The notes under the pieces were generated by a model. That model had not been told where the DNA came from and searched no databases. It was given only the letters and a program-made list of their open reading frames with translations. A stretch of 16,184 nt of DNA from Alkalihalobacterium sp048323755. GTDB lineage: Bacteria; Bacillota; Bacilli; Bacillales; Bacillaceae_F. Where the stretch lies: the NCBI RefSeq assembly GCF_048323755.1, contig NZ_JBLWFS010000047.1:1-16184 (forward strand), read 5' to 3'. The position numbers and the translations under genes are program-made. This document shows positions 1-6,265 of the stretch, in pieces (the stretch's first letter is position 1; each line of letters begins with the position of its first letter).

Positions 1-70
1 CGGAAGTTAAGCTCTTCAGCGCCGATGGTAGTTGGGGGCTTCCCCCTGTGAGAGTAGGACGTCGCTAGGC
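1..70 (+). rRNA. rrf: 5S ribosomal RNA, 3' part (5' end outside window)
   Basis: The first 70 bases match the 3' two-thirds of a Bacillus-type 5S rRNA. They include the conserved run from CGGAAGTTAAGCTCTTCAGC through the GATGGTAGT and CCCCCTGTGAGAGTAGGAC segments. The 3' end is placed at about 70, just before the terminator stem; its last bases (GTCGCTAGGC) would pair with the missing 5' end. About 45 bases are lost at the window edge. As 5S is normally the last gene of a bacillary rrn operon and a terminator follows at once, this is the distal end of an rRNA operon read on the plus strand. The exact 3' end is uncertain by a few bases. Confidence 0.96.
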
Positions 71-126
71 ATCAAGCACAATCCAATTGGGTTGTGCTTT
101 TTTAGTATGAAAAAAGGATGAGTAAG
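57..126 (+). repeat. Direct repeat copy 1: 5S tail, terminator and downstream leader
   Basis: These 70 bases recur at 324-393 with only two substitutions (ATC at 71-73 against ACA at 338-340). The unit holds the last 14 bases of 5S, the whole terminator, and a segment ending ATGAGTAAG. In this copy the ATG frame closes after six codons (ATG AGT AAG CAT CAG TGG TGA). The near identity suggests a recent duplication or recombination, perhaps between rrn operons. Confidence 0.9.
74..103 (+). terminator. Rho-independent terminator of the rRNA operon
   Basis: An 11-bp stem with one T-G wobble closes on the tetraloop AATT. The arms start AAGCACAA and end TTGTGCTT, and six T residues follow at 98-103. 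It begins four bases after the 5S end, the normal place for an rrn terminator. Confidence 0.93.
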
Positions 127-221
127 CATCAGTGGTGAAGAGCTTTGACTCGAAGAGGCAACCCCTTCGAAGGATAAGTCGATGAAAACATCATGGGCAA
201 GGGACGAAGCCAGACATCATG
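127..221. other. Unexplained spacer between 5S repeat copies, with repeated CGAAG..ATG modules
   Basis: This stretch matches neither 5S nor any gene I recognise. It has an 8-bp hairpin with one mismatch (CGAAGAGG at 151-158, CCCCTTCG at 162-169). A roughly 18-base module with consensus tCGAAGg..aGac.tcATG occurs at 167-184, at 204-221, and again inside the insert at 271-289. It reads as part of the same mosaic repeat as 236-323. Function is unknown. Confidence 0.5.
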
Positions 222-235
222 TCCCCCTGTGAGAG

Positions 236-323
236 GAAACCTTTCTTTTCGTAAAACAACATGATGGGCATCGAAGGTGAGACTTCATGGATCCACTTCC
301 CCGTAGGAAAGAAAGGTTTAGAG
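236..323. repeat. 88-bp hairpin-ended insert in a truncated 5S copy (MITE/REP-like)
   Basis: The insert lies between the two matched halves of the truncated 5S tail. Its ends are inverted: AAACCTTTCTTTTC near the left end pairs with GGAAAGAAAGGTTT near the right end, 13 of 14 positions. An inner arm pair (CATGA at about 260, TCATG at about 285) could extend the fold. It has no open frame long enough for a transposase. Shape and size suit a small non-autonomous repeat or a structured RNA segment. The element type is inference; the inverted ends and the interrupted 5S alignment are seen directly. Confidence 0.6.
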
Positions 324-393
324 GGACGTCGCTAGGCACAAAGCACAATCCAATTGGGTTGTGCTTTTTTAGTATGAAAAAAGGATGAGTAAG
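324..393 (+). repeat. Direct repeat copy 2: 5S tail, terminator and downstream leader
   Basis: This copy is 68/70 identical to 57-126. It is preceded at 222-235 by TCCCCCTGTGAGAG, the same 14 bases that lie just upstream in the true 5S gene (41-54). The second copy is therefore a longer truncated 5S tail (222-337) with 88 bp placed where the genuine gene has only two bases (TA at 55-56). The first three codons of the small open frame at 385-507 lie inside the repeat. Confidence 0.88.
341..370 (+). terminator. Second copy of the rRNA-operon terminator
   Basis: The same AAGCACAA...TTGTGCTT stem as at 74-103 is present, with an identical AATT loop and a six-T tail at 365-370. Whether it is used depends on transcription crossing 104-340. 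It would catch readthrough from the first terminator. Confidence 0.88.
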
Positions 394-507
394 TCCAAAC
401 AGGCTGCTTATTTATATTCAAGTCATTTAACACTGTTTATTGGGGTTTTATTAGGTTGGTTAGTTATAAAAGGGATGATATATAATCACATACCATCCCA
501 AAGTTAA
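385..507 (+). CDS. Possible 40-residue single-pass membrane peptide
   Basis: The open frame runs from ATG at 385 to TAA at 505-507. After a polar start (MSKSKQAAYLYSSH) it has one strongly hydrophobic stretch at about residues 15-32, then a short polar tail ending HIPSQS. This is the layout of a small single-pass membrane protein. Its first three codons belong to the duplicated rRNA-terminator segment. The only Shine-Dalgarno-like bases (AAAAAAGG) touch the ATG, which is poor spacing, and no promoter is evident after the terminator at 341-370. I do not recognise the family. It could be a genuine small gene, a duplication-born fusion or a chance frame. Codon content and hydrophobicity favour coding; the start signal argues against. 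Confidence 0.35.
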   Translation: MSKSKQAAYLYSSHLTLFIGVLLGWLVIKGMIYNHIPSQS

Positions 508-630
508 TGTTCTAAGTAGTCATGAGCCAAGTAACAGAATAAGCTTTATACTGCATATAGAAAAATATACAATATGTAGGAACATAGCAGTTGTCTGTTA
601 TGTCACAGTGCTTATTAAAGTTGCTTTAGA

Positions 631-858
631 TTACTGATATTGATTAGGTGAATAGTGTGACTGCTGGCTTTGTGGTGAATGAGTTTGGCTTTGGTATGGC
701 ATAAATGTCTGTTGAGAAGATTGTTGATGAACCATTTGGTGCATTCGTTGATTTTCTTGAATTAATTGCTTTGAGGAATATTTTAATAAAATAGCTGACT
801 TATATTGTTTACTCCAGCCTAATAACTGCTAGAGGTTATTAGGTTGGAGTTCATTCAT
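631..858 (-). pseudogene. Gln-rich small protein gene with an in-frame amber codon, downstream of pepF
   Basis: On the minus strand an ATG at 858-856, 10 nt after the pepF stop, opens a 76-codon frame ending TAA at 633-631. It is broken only by TAG at codon 10 (831-829). The nine codons before it read MNELQPNNL and the next are QLLGWSKQYK. The rest is a helical segment, then a tail rich in Gln, Ser, His and Pro ending SPNQYQ. Sixty-five stop-free codons after the amber, with a strongly biased composition, are unlikely by chance in AT-rich DNA. A single C-to-T change (CAG to TAG) would explain the break. No clear ribosome binding site is seen, so expression may have depended on coupling to pepF. 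I do not recognise the family. It may be a pseudogene, a sequencing error, or a readthrough gene. Confidence 0.45.
812..849 (-). terminator. Long stem-loop after pepF, possible terminator
   Basis: Arms at 812-826 and 835-849 form a 15-bp stem around an 8-base loop. All pairs are Watson-Crick except one, which is G-T as plus-strand RNA and C-A as minus-strand RNA. It lies about 20 nt after the pepF stop, the usual terminator position. There is no good T-run on either strand, so terminator activity is uncertain. It overlaps codons 4-16 of the amber-interrupted frame, with the TAG in the loop. Confidence 0.5.
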
Positions 859-868
859 TTTTAATAGT

Positions 869-2671
869 TTATTCGTAACTCTTTTCTAACTCATCTACGA
901 GCGAACCTACGAAAGCAACAGCCTTTCTAATCGGTTCTGGAGTGGACATGTCGACTCCAGCGTGCTTAAGTAACTCTAGTGGCTTTTTCGTACCACCCAT
1001 TTTCAAGACTTCGATCCAGCGGTCAATAGCAGGCTGACCTTCTTCTTCGATTAACTGTGCAACAGCTGTTGAAGCTGTTAGTCCAGCAGAATATGTGTAT
1101 GGATAAAGTCCCATGTAATAATGAGGTTGACGCATCCAAGTGAGGCATGCTCCTTCATCCATTTCTACAGCATCACCCCAGAAGTTAGAAAGGATTTCTC
1201 CTTTCGTTTTACTTAAAGTACTCGCTGTAATCGGTTGTCCTGATTCAGCGATACGATAAATACGTCGTTGTAGTTCACCCTCTAGTAAATGCGTAACGAA
1301 ATTATGATAATACGTACCGAGGAACTGAAGTAGTACCCAACGTTTCATTCGTTTATCTTCTGTACTGGCCAATAAGTGCTTACCGAGAATTAATTCATTC
1401 ATTGTTGATGGTGCCTCTATAAAATATAACGATGGGCGAGTGTTCGTTAAGCTTTGATTCGCACCAGCTAAATAGAAATGACCAGCATGTCCTAGTTCGT
1501 GTGCTAAAATAAATGCCCCACGCATCGTGTCAGTCCACGTAATTAGAATATAAGGATGAACACCATAAGGACTTGCACAGAAAGCACCCGTTGCTTTTCC
1601 GTAATTTTCAGCGTAATCAATCCACCCCTCATTCAACCCTTTTTCCATAATTTCACTGTACTCAGGGCCCAGTATTTGTAAAGCATCTTGGATTACTTTA
1701 GAAGCTTCATCGATCGTTGTTGGAGGATTAAAGTCTGGATCTAGTGGTGCTTTTAAATCACAGAACATCATCTTATCTATTCCGAGTACTCGTTGTTTCA
1801 ATTTTGCAAATCGACGCATATGTGGAGCTAATTCTTCTTGAATAATATCTAACTGATTATTATACATTTCTTCAGTTACTTGTTGAGGCTGTAAAAGCAT
1901 CTCAGTTACTGAATTGTAATTTCTTAAACGTGAAAGCGCAACTTGCTTTTTAATTTCTGTTGAATAAGTGGAAGCAAAAGTATTCTCGTATTGTTTTAAC
2001 GTATTTGTAAACGATTGATAAGCATTTCTACGGACTGTCGTATTCGCTGATAATTCATAGCGATCTTCAAAAGAAGCAAATGATAACGGAATGTCATTAC
2101 CGTTATCGTCTTTAAAAGAAGAGAAGATCATATCCGAAGATTTACTTAATTGATACGTCTTGTAAGGAGATGCTAAAACTTCACCAAGCGATGCTAAAGC
2201 CATCTCTGTTTCAGGAGATAGAGTGTGTGGCTTTTTTTCTAATCGCTCTTTTAAATTTTTCTCAAAACATTTAAGATCAGGTTCTTCTTGTATGTATTTT
2301 TTGATCCTTCCATTAGGGAGAGCAAGAATTTCTGTTTCTACAAATGAAAGTTCGGCCTCAATATTAGAAAGCATCGAAGCAACTCGAGAGGAGTTAGCTT
2401 GGCTTTCTGAATTAGAACCATCCTCTGATAGACATAAATTTGCATAAGTTGCAACGTAGGTTATGCGCTTTTGAATATCTTCTAAAGCTGTTAGGCAACC
2501 GAGTAATTGTTTAGAACTATTGGCAAGAGTTCCTTTATATTGTGTGACGGCTTTTACATCGATTTGAACAGCTTGTAATTCAAGCTCCCAAGCATCCTTC
2601 GTTTCAAATAGATCCTTCAAATCCCACTTTAAATGTTCAGGTACTTCAGAACGAGTCATTATTTTAGACAA
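869..2671 (-). CDS. pepF: Oligoendopeptidase F (M3B zinc metallopeptidase)
   Basis: The product is a cytosolic zinc endopeptidase of family M3B that cleaves short peptides. At 600 residues it has the usual length for bacillary PepF. The helical N-terminal domain covers about residues 1-370. The zinc-binding motif HELGH lies at residues 391-395, and the third ligand is most likely Glu419 in the FIEAPST segment. There is no signal peptide or membrane segment. The start is TTG at 2671-2669: GAGGAG lies nine bases upstream, whereas the next ATG (2659) would be 21 bases away. The gene stands alone on the minus strand, with a stem-loop and a broken small frame after it. In Bacillus related enzymes have been linked to peptide turnover and, when overproduced, to sporulation defects, but nothing here shows its role in this host. 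Confidence 0.95.
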   Translation of the reverse strand: MSKIMTRSEVPEHLKWDLKDLFETKDAWELELQAVQIDVKAVTQYKGTLANSSKQLLGCLTALEDIQKRITYVATYANLCLSEDGSNSESQANSSRVASMLSNIEAELSFVETEILALPNGRIKKYIQEEPDLKCFEKNLKERLEKKPHTLSPETEMALASLGEVLASPYKTYQLSKSSDMIFSSFKDDNGNDIPLSFASFEDRYELSANTTVRRNAYQSFTNTLKQYENTFASTYSTEIKKQVALSRLRNYNSVTEMLLQPQQVTEEMYNNQLDIIQEELAPHMRRFAKLKQRVLGIDKMMFCDLKAPLDPDFNPPTTIDEASKVIQDALQILGPEYSEIMEKGLNEGWIDYAENYGKATGAFCASPYGVHPYILITWTDTMRGAFILAHELGHAGHFYLAGANQSLTNTRPSLYFIEAPSTMNELILGKHLLASTEDKRMKRWVLLQFLGTYYHNFVTHLLEGELQRRIYRIAESGQPITASTLSKTKGEILSNFWGDAVEMDEGACLTWMRQPHYYMGLYPYTYSAGLTASTAVAQLIEEEGQPAIDRWIEVLKMGGTKKPLELLKHAGVDMSTPEPIRKAVAFVGSLVDELEKSYE

Positions 2672-2718
2672 ATAGATCGTCTCCTCTCAAAGGAAAATAT
2701 TTTTATTTCGTAATGCGA

Positions 2719-2746
2719 ATTATATTTATTATATATGAAAACTGAA
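2719..2746 (-). promoter_or_regulatory. Candidate sigma-A promoter of pepF
   Basis: On the minus strand a perfect TATAAT (plus coordinates 2719-2724) lies 16 bases after TTCAGT (2741-2746), which matches only three of six -35 positions. It is about 48 bases upstream of the TTG start. The AT-rich context makes chance -10 matches likely. Confidence 0.35.
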
Positions 2747-3027
2747 TATTTTGCTATTAAGTATTTAGTATTTTCATAGTTAAACACACCAAAAGATGAC
2801 TTTTCTCTACGAATTTAGATAGTGATAGCGAATGATTTAGTCGATCTTACGGGGAAGATGTGTACATTCCGAGCCTAATCGCGTATCTATTTTTAATTCT
2901 GAAAGTATTGCAGAAAAATAGAATGTTATTAGAAGTTTTGTCACCTAGAAGGAAAAAACATACTGGTATATCTAATAGTGATAATTAAGAGCCATTATGA
3001 CTGGAAAAATAGAAAGGAGAGATTTGG
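2747..3027. other. Divergent intergenic region between pepF and the MerR-type gene
   Basis: No gene is supported here. The DNA is AT-rich except for a slightly GC-richer island at about 2837-2885. A TTGTCA at 2938-2943 could be a -35 box for the gene at 3028, but no convincing -10 follows at 16-18 bases. A good ribosome binding site (GGAGAG) is at about 3016-3021, six bases before the next gene's ATG. Confidence 0.5.
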
Positions 3028-3762
3028 ATGGGGAACGTTATACAAAAGTATTCTACGAAAGAAGTATCGAGGTTATTAAAAATTCCTGTAGGTAACTTAA
3101 GAAAATGGGAACGGACTTTTGAAGGAATGTTATATGTTCAAAGAACGAAAACGGGGGCTAGATTATATACCGATTATGAAATTGATACGTTAAAGAAGAT
3201 TAAATTATTGAAAGATAAAAATATTAAAGATGAGGATGTAAAATATATACTTGAAACGAATATTCAAGTGGAATACAATGATGAGTCAGATGAGAAAGAA
3301 GAGAGTGAAGATTATAATCAGTATGAAATGATGATTTCATTACAACATGAAACAGTAGAAAGTGTTGAGAAATTAACTAACTCAATCTTTTCTTTTAAGG
3401 AAGAAGTACTTCAAGAGACGAAAGAAGAAATTAAAAATGAAGTAAAGAAAGAAATTAATCTCGGTCATAATAAAACAACATCGCTCGTACAATCGTATTC
3501 TCAAATGTTGTTGGATACCTCGGACCAAACAAAGGATGAGTTGCAAAGGTTGAGACAAGAAATAGAACAGGAAAATGAAGAAAAACTGTTTATCCATCAA
3601 AAATTAGAAGAACGAGAAGTACATTTCCAAGAATTTGTACAACATTTTAGAGAAGCAGCTGCTTCTAAACAAGAGCAATCCATTAAGACTAAGATGTCAA
3701 AGTGGTTGAGTCACTTTACTAAAGATAAGAAAGAAGAAGATTCTATTAAACCACATTATTAA
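3028..3762 (+). CDS. MerR-type HTH protein with long coiled coil
   Basis: The 244-residue product begins with a winged helix-turn-helix of the MerR type at about residues 7-78. It carries the KYSTKEVSRLL helix, the LRKWER recognition region and the wing GARLYTDYEIDTLKKI. A Glu/Lys/Gln-rich helical region follows (about 80-215), typical of a coiled coil, then a basic tail ending in a Trp-containing segment (MSKWLSHF). MerR-type HTH plus coiled coil is seen in Bacillus RacA-like chromosome-anchoring proteins and in plasmid-type DUF3967 proteins. There is no recognisable effector-binding domain or metal-binding Cys set, so a structural or DNA-organising role is as likely as transcriptional control. 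The start is the ATG after GGAGAG. The gene is monocistronic, with its own terminator 55 bases downstream. HTH confidence is high; precise role is unknown. Confidence 0.8.
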   Translation: MGNVIQKYSTKEVSRLLKIPVGNLRKWERTFEGMLYVQRTKTGARLYTDYEIDTLKKIKLLKDKNIKDEDVKYILETNIQVEYNDESDEKEESEDYNQYEMMISLQHETVESVEKLTNSIFSFKEEVLQETKEEIKNEVKKEINLGHNKTTSLVQSYSQMLLDTSDQTKDELQRLRQEIEQENEEKLFIHQKLEEREVHFQEFVQHFREAAASKQEQSIKTKMSKWLSHFTKDKKEEDSIKPHY

Positions 3763-3816
3763 TATGTTGAAGGTCTGTAATATATATTCATAGATACTAG
3801 CTAATATGAATGATGA

Positions 3817-3850
3817 CAGGTAGATTATTGAAATCTACCTGATTTTTTTT
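3817..3850 (+). terminator. Rho-independent terminator after the MerR-type gene
   Basis: A perfect 10-bp stem (CAGGTAGATT at 3817-3826, AATCTACCTG at 3832-3841) closes on ATTGA and is followed by eight T residues at 3843-3850. It separates the MerR-type gene from the signalling block. Confidence 0.93.
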
Positions 3851-3985
3851 GTGTAACAATAGTACTAACCTTGCATCATTGAGGGCATATATTTCAAAGT
3901 AGTATCAAAGGACTTATATTGAGTGAATTATTACGAAGAAATTTCTGAATGTAGTAAAAAAGACACAATTAATGTCAAAATCTGA

Positions 3986-4014
3986 TTGAATTCACCACCG
4001 TTAAAATTTAAAAT
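3986..4014 (+). promoter_or_regulatory. Candidate sigma-A promoter for the Hpt/Usp signalling genes
   Basis: TTGAAT at 3986-3991 and TAAAAT at 4009-4014 are separated by 17 bases, the optimal spacing. The predicted transcription start is about 70 bases before the Hpt ATG at 4094. This is the best promoter match in the 331-bp gap 3763-4093, which otherwise holds only the terminator at 3817-3850. A second AT-rich TATAAT at 4050-4055 lacks a -35 partner. Confidence 0.55.
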
Positions 4015-4093
4015 TAACTAAAGGAATAGAATGGTAATATTACTAATCTTATAATAACTTTAGGATAGTAAAACAAGTTCTGGGGGAATAAAC

Positions 4094-4396
4094 ATGATTA
4101 AAACAATACAGGTTTCAATTGATAAAGATTTAGAGGATTTAATTCCTGGGTTCTTGGAGAATAGAAAAAAAGATATAGAAACAATGAAATTGGCTTTAGT
4201 AGAAGAGGATTTTCAGCAAGTTCGTATGATTGGTCATCGTATGAAAGGCTTTGGATCAGGATATGGATTTGATTTTATTACAGAGTTAGGAAAACAACTA
4301 GAAGAAGCTGCAAAAGAAGAAGATACAAATAGTATAGCAGAGGCTATTACAAATTTAGTCAATTACTTAGATCAAATTAAAATTTGTTTTGAATAA
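4094..4396 (+). CDS. Free-standing Hpt (histidine phosphotransfer) protein
   Basis: The 100-residue product is a single Hpt domain, a cytoplasmic four-helix module that carries phosphate between receiver domains in a phosphorelay. His48, in IGHRMKGFGSGYGF, fits the Hpt phospho-acceptor context HxxKG followed by small residues. The flanking helices (residues 13-36 and 60-95) are amphipathic and acidic. The start is supported by GGGGGAA seven bases upstream. A UspA-like gene follows after 14 bases, so the two are almost surely cotranscribed. A hybrid kinase with a terminal receiver (6266-9325) and a response regulator (5232-6233) lie downstream and are its natural partners. Single-domain Hpt proteins are uncommon in Firmicutes, which makes the context more telling. 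Confidence 0.9.
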   Translation: MIKTIQVSIDKDLEDLIPGFLENRKKDIETMKLALVEEDFQQVRMIGHRMKGFGSGYGFDFITELGKQLEEAAKEEDTNSIAEAITNLVNYLDQIKICFE

Positions 4397-4410
4397 ATGG
4401 TTCGGGTCAT

Positions 4411-4818
4411 ATGAAATTATTAATTCCTATCGATAGTATGGATTTTTCCCAACAAGCCTATGATTTTTTATCAAAGCAACTTATTCATACTTGCACTCAT
4501 CTTTATTTTGTACATGTCATTCCGAATGCGAATAATCTCGAAAGTATTTATCCTGATGTAAAAGAAAAGTTATTGGAACAAGGGAAACTATTAATTGAGC
4601 AAAGTATAAATCTGTTTCAGGAAACAGGTGTTTTAACAGAAGGTAAAGTTCTAACAGGAAAACCTTCCATTGAAATTGTTAACATTGCTAATGAAGAGGA
4701 TGTTGATGTAATTGTAATTGGTAATCGGAGCAATACGACAGAAGGAGATTATACGTTTGGAAGTGTGAGTTATGGAGTGGTTCACCTGTCAACTCATCCT
4801 GTCCTAGTGATTAAATAA
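4411..4818 (+). CDS. Universal stress protein (UspA family)
   Basis: The 135-residue product has the UspA alpha/beta fold pattern. Its first strand is KLLIPIDSM with the usual Asp at position 8, and it ends VLVIK. The nucleotide-binding loop reads G104-N-R-S107, nine residues, G117-S118. The family consensus is G-2x-G-9x-G-S/T, so the second Gly is replaced by Ser. ATP binding may be retained or weakened. Such proteins form dimers and act in stress adaptation, often as ligand sensors. The ATG has only a weak ribosome binding site (GGGTC), so translation may be coupled to the Hpt gene 14 bases upstream. No terminator with a T-run separates it from the next gene, so operon membership may extend rightwards. 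Confidence 0.88.
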   Translation: MKLLIPIDSMDFSQQAYDFLSKQLIHTCTHLYFVHVIPNANNLESIYPDVKEKLLEQGKLLIEQSINLFQETGVLTEGKVLTGKPSIEIVNIANEEDVDVIVIGNRSNTTEGDYTFGSVSYGVVHLSTHPVLVIK

Positions 4819-4974
4819 GCGCTGTTAAAGAGTATTGTTTTCTTCAACCTTTCAGTTCTTGAAAGGCGTGGGAAATTAACATTTTACACGATGAGCCCAA
4901 AATCAACGGATATCGACAGTTAAACTTAGTGTAATAGTCCTTTAAGCGCACTTGAAATAAAAGGAGTAATAGAT

Positions 4975-5178
4975 ATGATCGAGAAAAAACTTTGTTGCTT
5001 CTGCCTAAAAGTATCCATTTCTTCTTTATATGATGATAAAGAAGAATGGATATGTCCTCATTGCAAGAGAGAGATTATTGATGTTCCAGCCATTCCAATA
5101 GACGAAGATCTTGATACTAATTATATAGATAAAATAATGAAAAAGAGAGAGGCGAAATTAGGGATCGATCGTAAGTAA
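4975..5178 (+). CDS. Small zinc-ribbon protein
   Basis: The 67-residue product has two cysteine knuckles, C7-x2-C10 and C27-x2-C30 (CPHC). The 16-residue spacing fits a single zinc-ribbon domain. An acidic linker (IDEDLDTNYIDKI) and a basic tail (KKREAKLGIDRK) follow. A strong AAGGAG lies eight bases before the ATG. It sits 156 bases after the UspA-like gene and about 53 bases before the response regulator, in the same direction. I do not recognise a named family. It could bind nucleic acid or protein, perhaps as an accessory to the neighbouring signalling proteins, but only the metal-binding motif is visible. Confidence 0.75.
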   Translation: MIEKKLCCFCLKVSISSLYDDKEEWICPHCKREIIDVPAIPIDEDLDTNYIDKIMKKREAKLGIDRK

Positions 5179-5231
5179 ATGTTAGAAAAGTAAGTATTTT
5201 AGAATCTGTTAACGAGCAAGTGAGGGTGATT

Positions 5232-6233
5232 ATGATGGGGAGAAAGATTTTAGTAGTAGATGATTGTGTTGACAGTCGTAATCTACTAGAAAGATTATTA
5301 AATAAAGCGGGGTATAAGGAAATTATTATGGCTGAGTCTGCTGACCAGACGTTTGACATTCTAAAAAAACAAGGAAATGAAATCGACTTAATTTTATTAG
5401 ATGTGATTATGCCTGGTATGGACGGAATTGAGGTATGTAATCAAATAAAAGAAATTGAGGCTGTAAAAGACATCCCCATTATTATGGTAACAGGATTAAC
5501 TAATGTCAAAGTGCTTGAACAAGCCTTTATTGCAGGAGCGATTGATTACGTCACAAAGCCATTTCATTCAGTTGAATTAAACGCCCGAATTGCTTCTGTA
5601 CTTCGATTAAAGGATGAAATGGATAAACGCATTCAACGAGAAGCGGAGCTTGTAATCGCTAATGAAAAACTACATCAATTAAATGAAGTGCTCGAGCAGT
5701 TATCATCTCTTGATGGTTTAACAGGTATTCCGAATCGAAGGAGATTTAATAGTTATATTGAACTCGAATGGAAACGAGCGAAACGCCAAAAGTCAAACTT
5801 ATCACTCATCCTTTTAGATATCGATAAGTTTAAATTATATAATGATACATACGGACATCTAGAAGGCGATGAGTGTTTAAAGAAAGTAGCAAAGGTTCTT
5901 CACAGTACGATAAATCGAGCGACGGATTTGGTAGCTCGTTACGGCGGAGAGGAATTTGCTGTCGTTTTACCTGATACAGATCTAGATGGGGCATTGCACA
6001 TTGCTGAAAAAATGAGACGAAATATTGAAAATAGTCAAATTCCTCACGTTAGCTCAACAGTAAGTAATGTTGTAACAATCAGTTTAGGAGTATCTTCTTT
6101 TCATGGCTGTGAAAGTATTAAATCTATTGAAACACTAATAGATATGGCAGATAAAGCTTTATACGAAGCGAAGAACTCAGGACGGAACCAAGTGGAGTGT
6201 TTTGATATATGTTTACTAGAGATGCTTAACTAG
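5232..6233 (+). CDS. Response regulator with REC and GGDEF domains (diguanylate cyclase)
   Basis: From ATG 5232 the product has 333 residues. The receiver (about 1-120) shows the acidic pair in LVVDDC, phospho-acceptor Asp57 in LLLDVIMPGMDG, and the conserved Lys in YVTKPF. A helical linker (about 125-155) resembles the stalk of PleD/WspR-type regulators. The GGDEF domain (about 155-325) has LLDIDKFKLYND, the active-site motif GGEEF (238-242) and an intact inhibitory site RxxD (RATD), five residues before GGEEF. It should make cyclic di-GMP when phosphorylated and be feedback-inhibited. An in-frame GTG at 5220 is possible, but GAGGGTGAT just upstream of ATG 5232/5235 is a strong ribosome binding site, so I prefer ATG. 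The hybrid kinase gene follows after 32 bases. Confidence 0.93.
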   Translation: MMGRKILVVDDCVDSRNLLERLLNKAGYKEIIMAESADQTFDILKKQGNEIDLILLDVIMPGMDGIEVCNQIKEIEAVKDIPIIMVTGLTNVKVLEQAFIAGAIDYVTKPFHSVELNARIASVLRLKDEMDKRIQREAELVIANEKLHQLNEVLEQLSSLDGLTGIPNRRRFNSYIELEWKRAKRQKSNLSLILLDIDKFKLYNDTYGHLEGDECLKKVAKVLHSTINRATDLVARYGGEEFAVVLPDTDLDGALHIAEKMRRNIENSQIPHVSSTVSNVVTISLGVSSFHGCESIKSIETLIDMADKALYEAKNSGRNQVECFDICLLEMLN

Positions 6234-6265
6234 TTTGCACGTCATAGAGTTCTAAGGAGATGTCC

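Noticed and set aside
2223..2447. Plus-strand 74-codon frame inside pepF
   Set aside because: It lies antisense to well-conserved pepF sequence and has no start signal; it is a shadow frame.
2837..2944. Minus-strand 35-codon GTG frame in the gap upstream of pepF
   Set aside because: It has no ribosome binding site, is short and shows no recognisable family feature. It also overlaps likely promoter DNA for both divergent genes.
4848..4866. 7-bp hairpin CCTTTCA/TGAAAGG after the UspA-like gene
   Set aside because: No T-run follows, so it is not a convincing terminator. Transcription into the zinc-ribbon gene remains possible.
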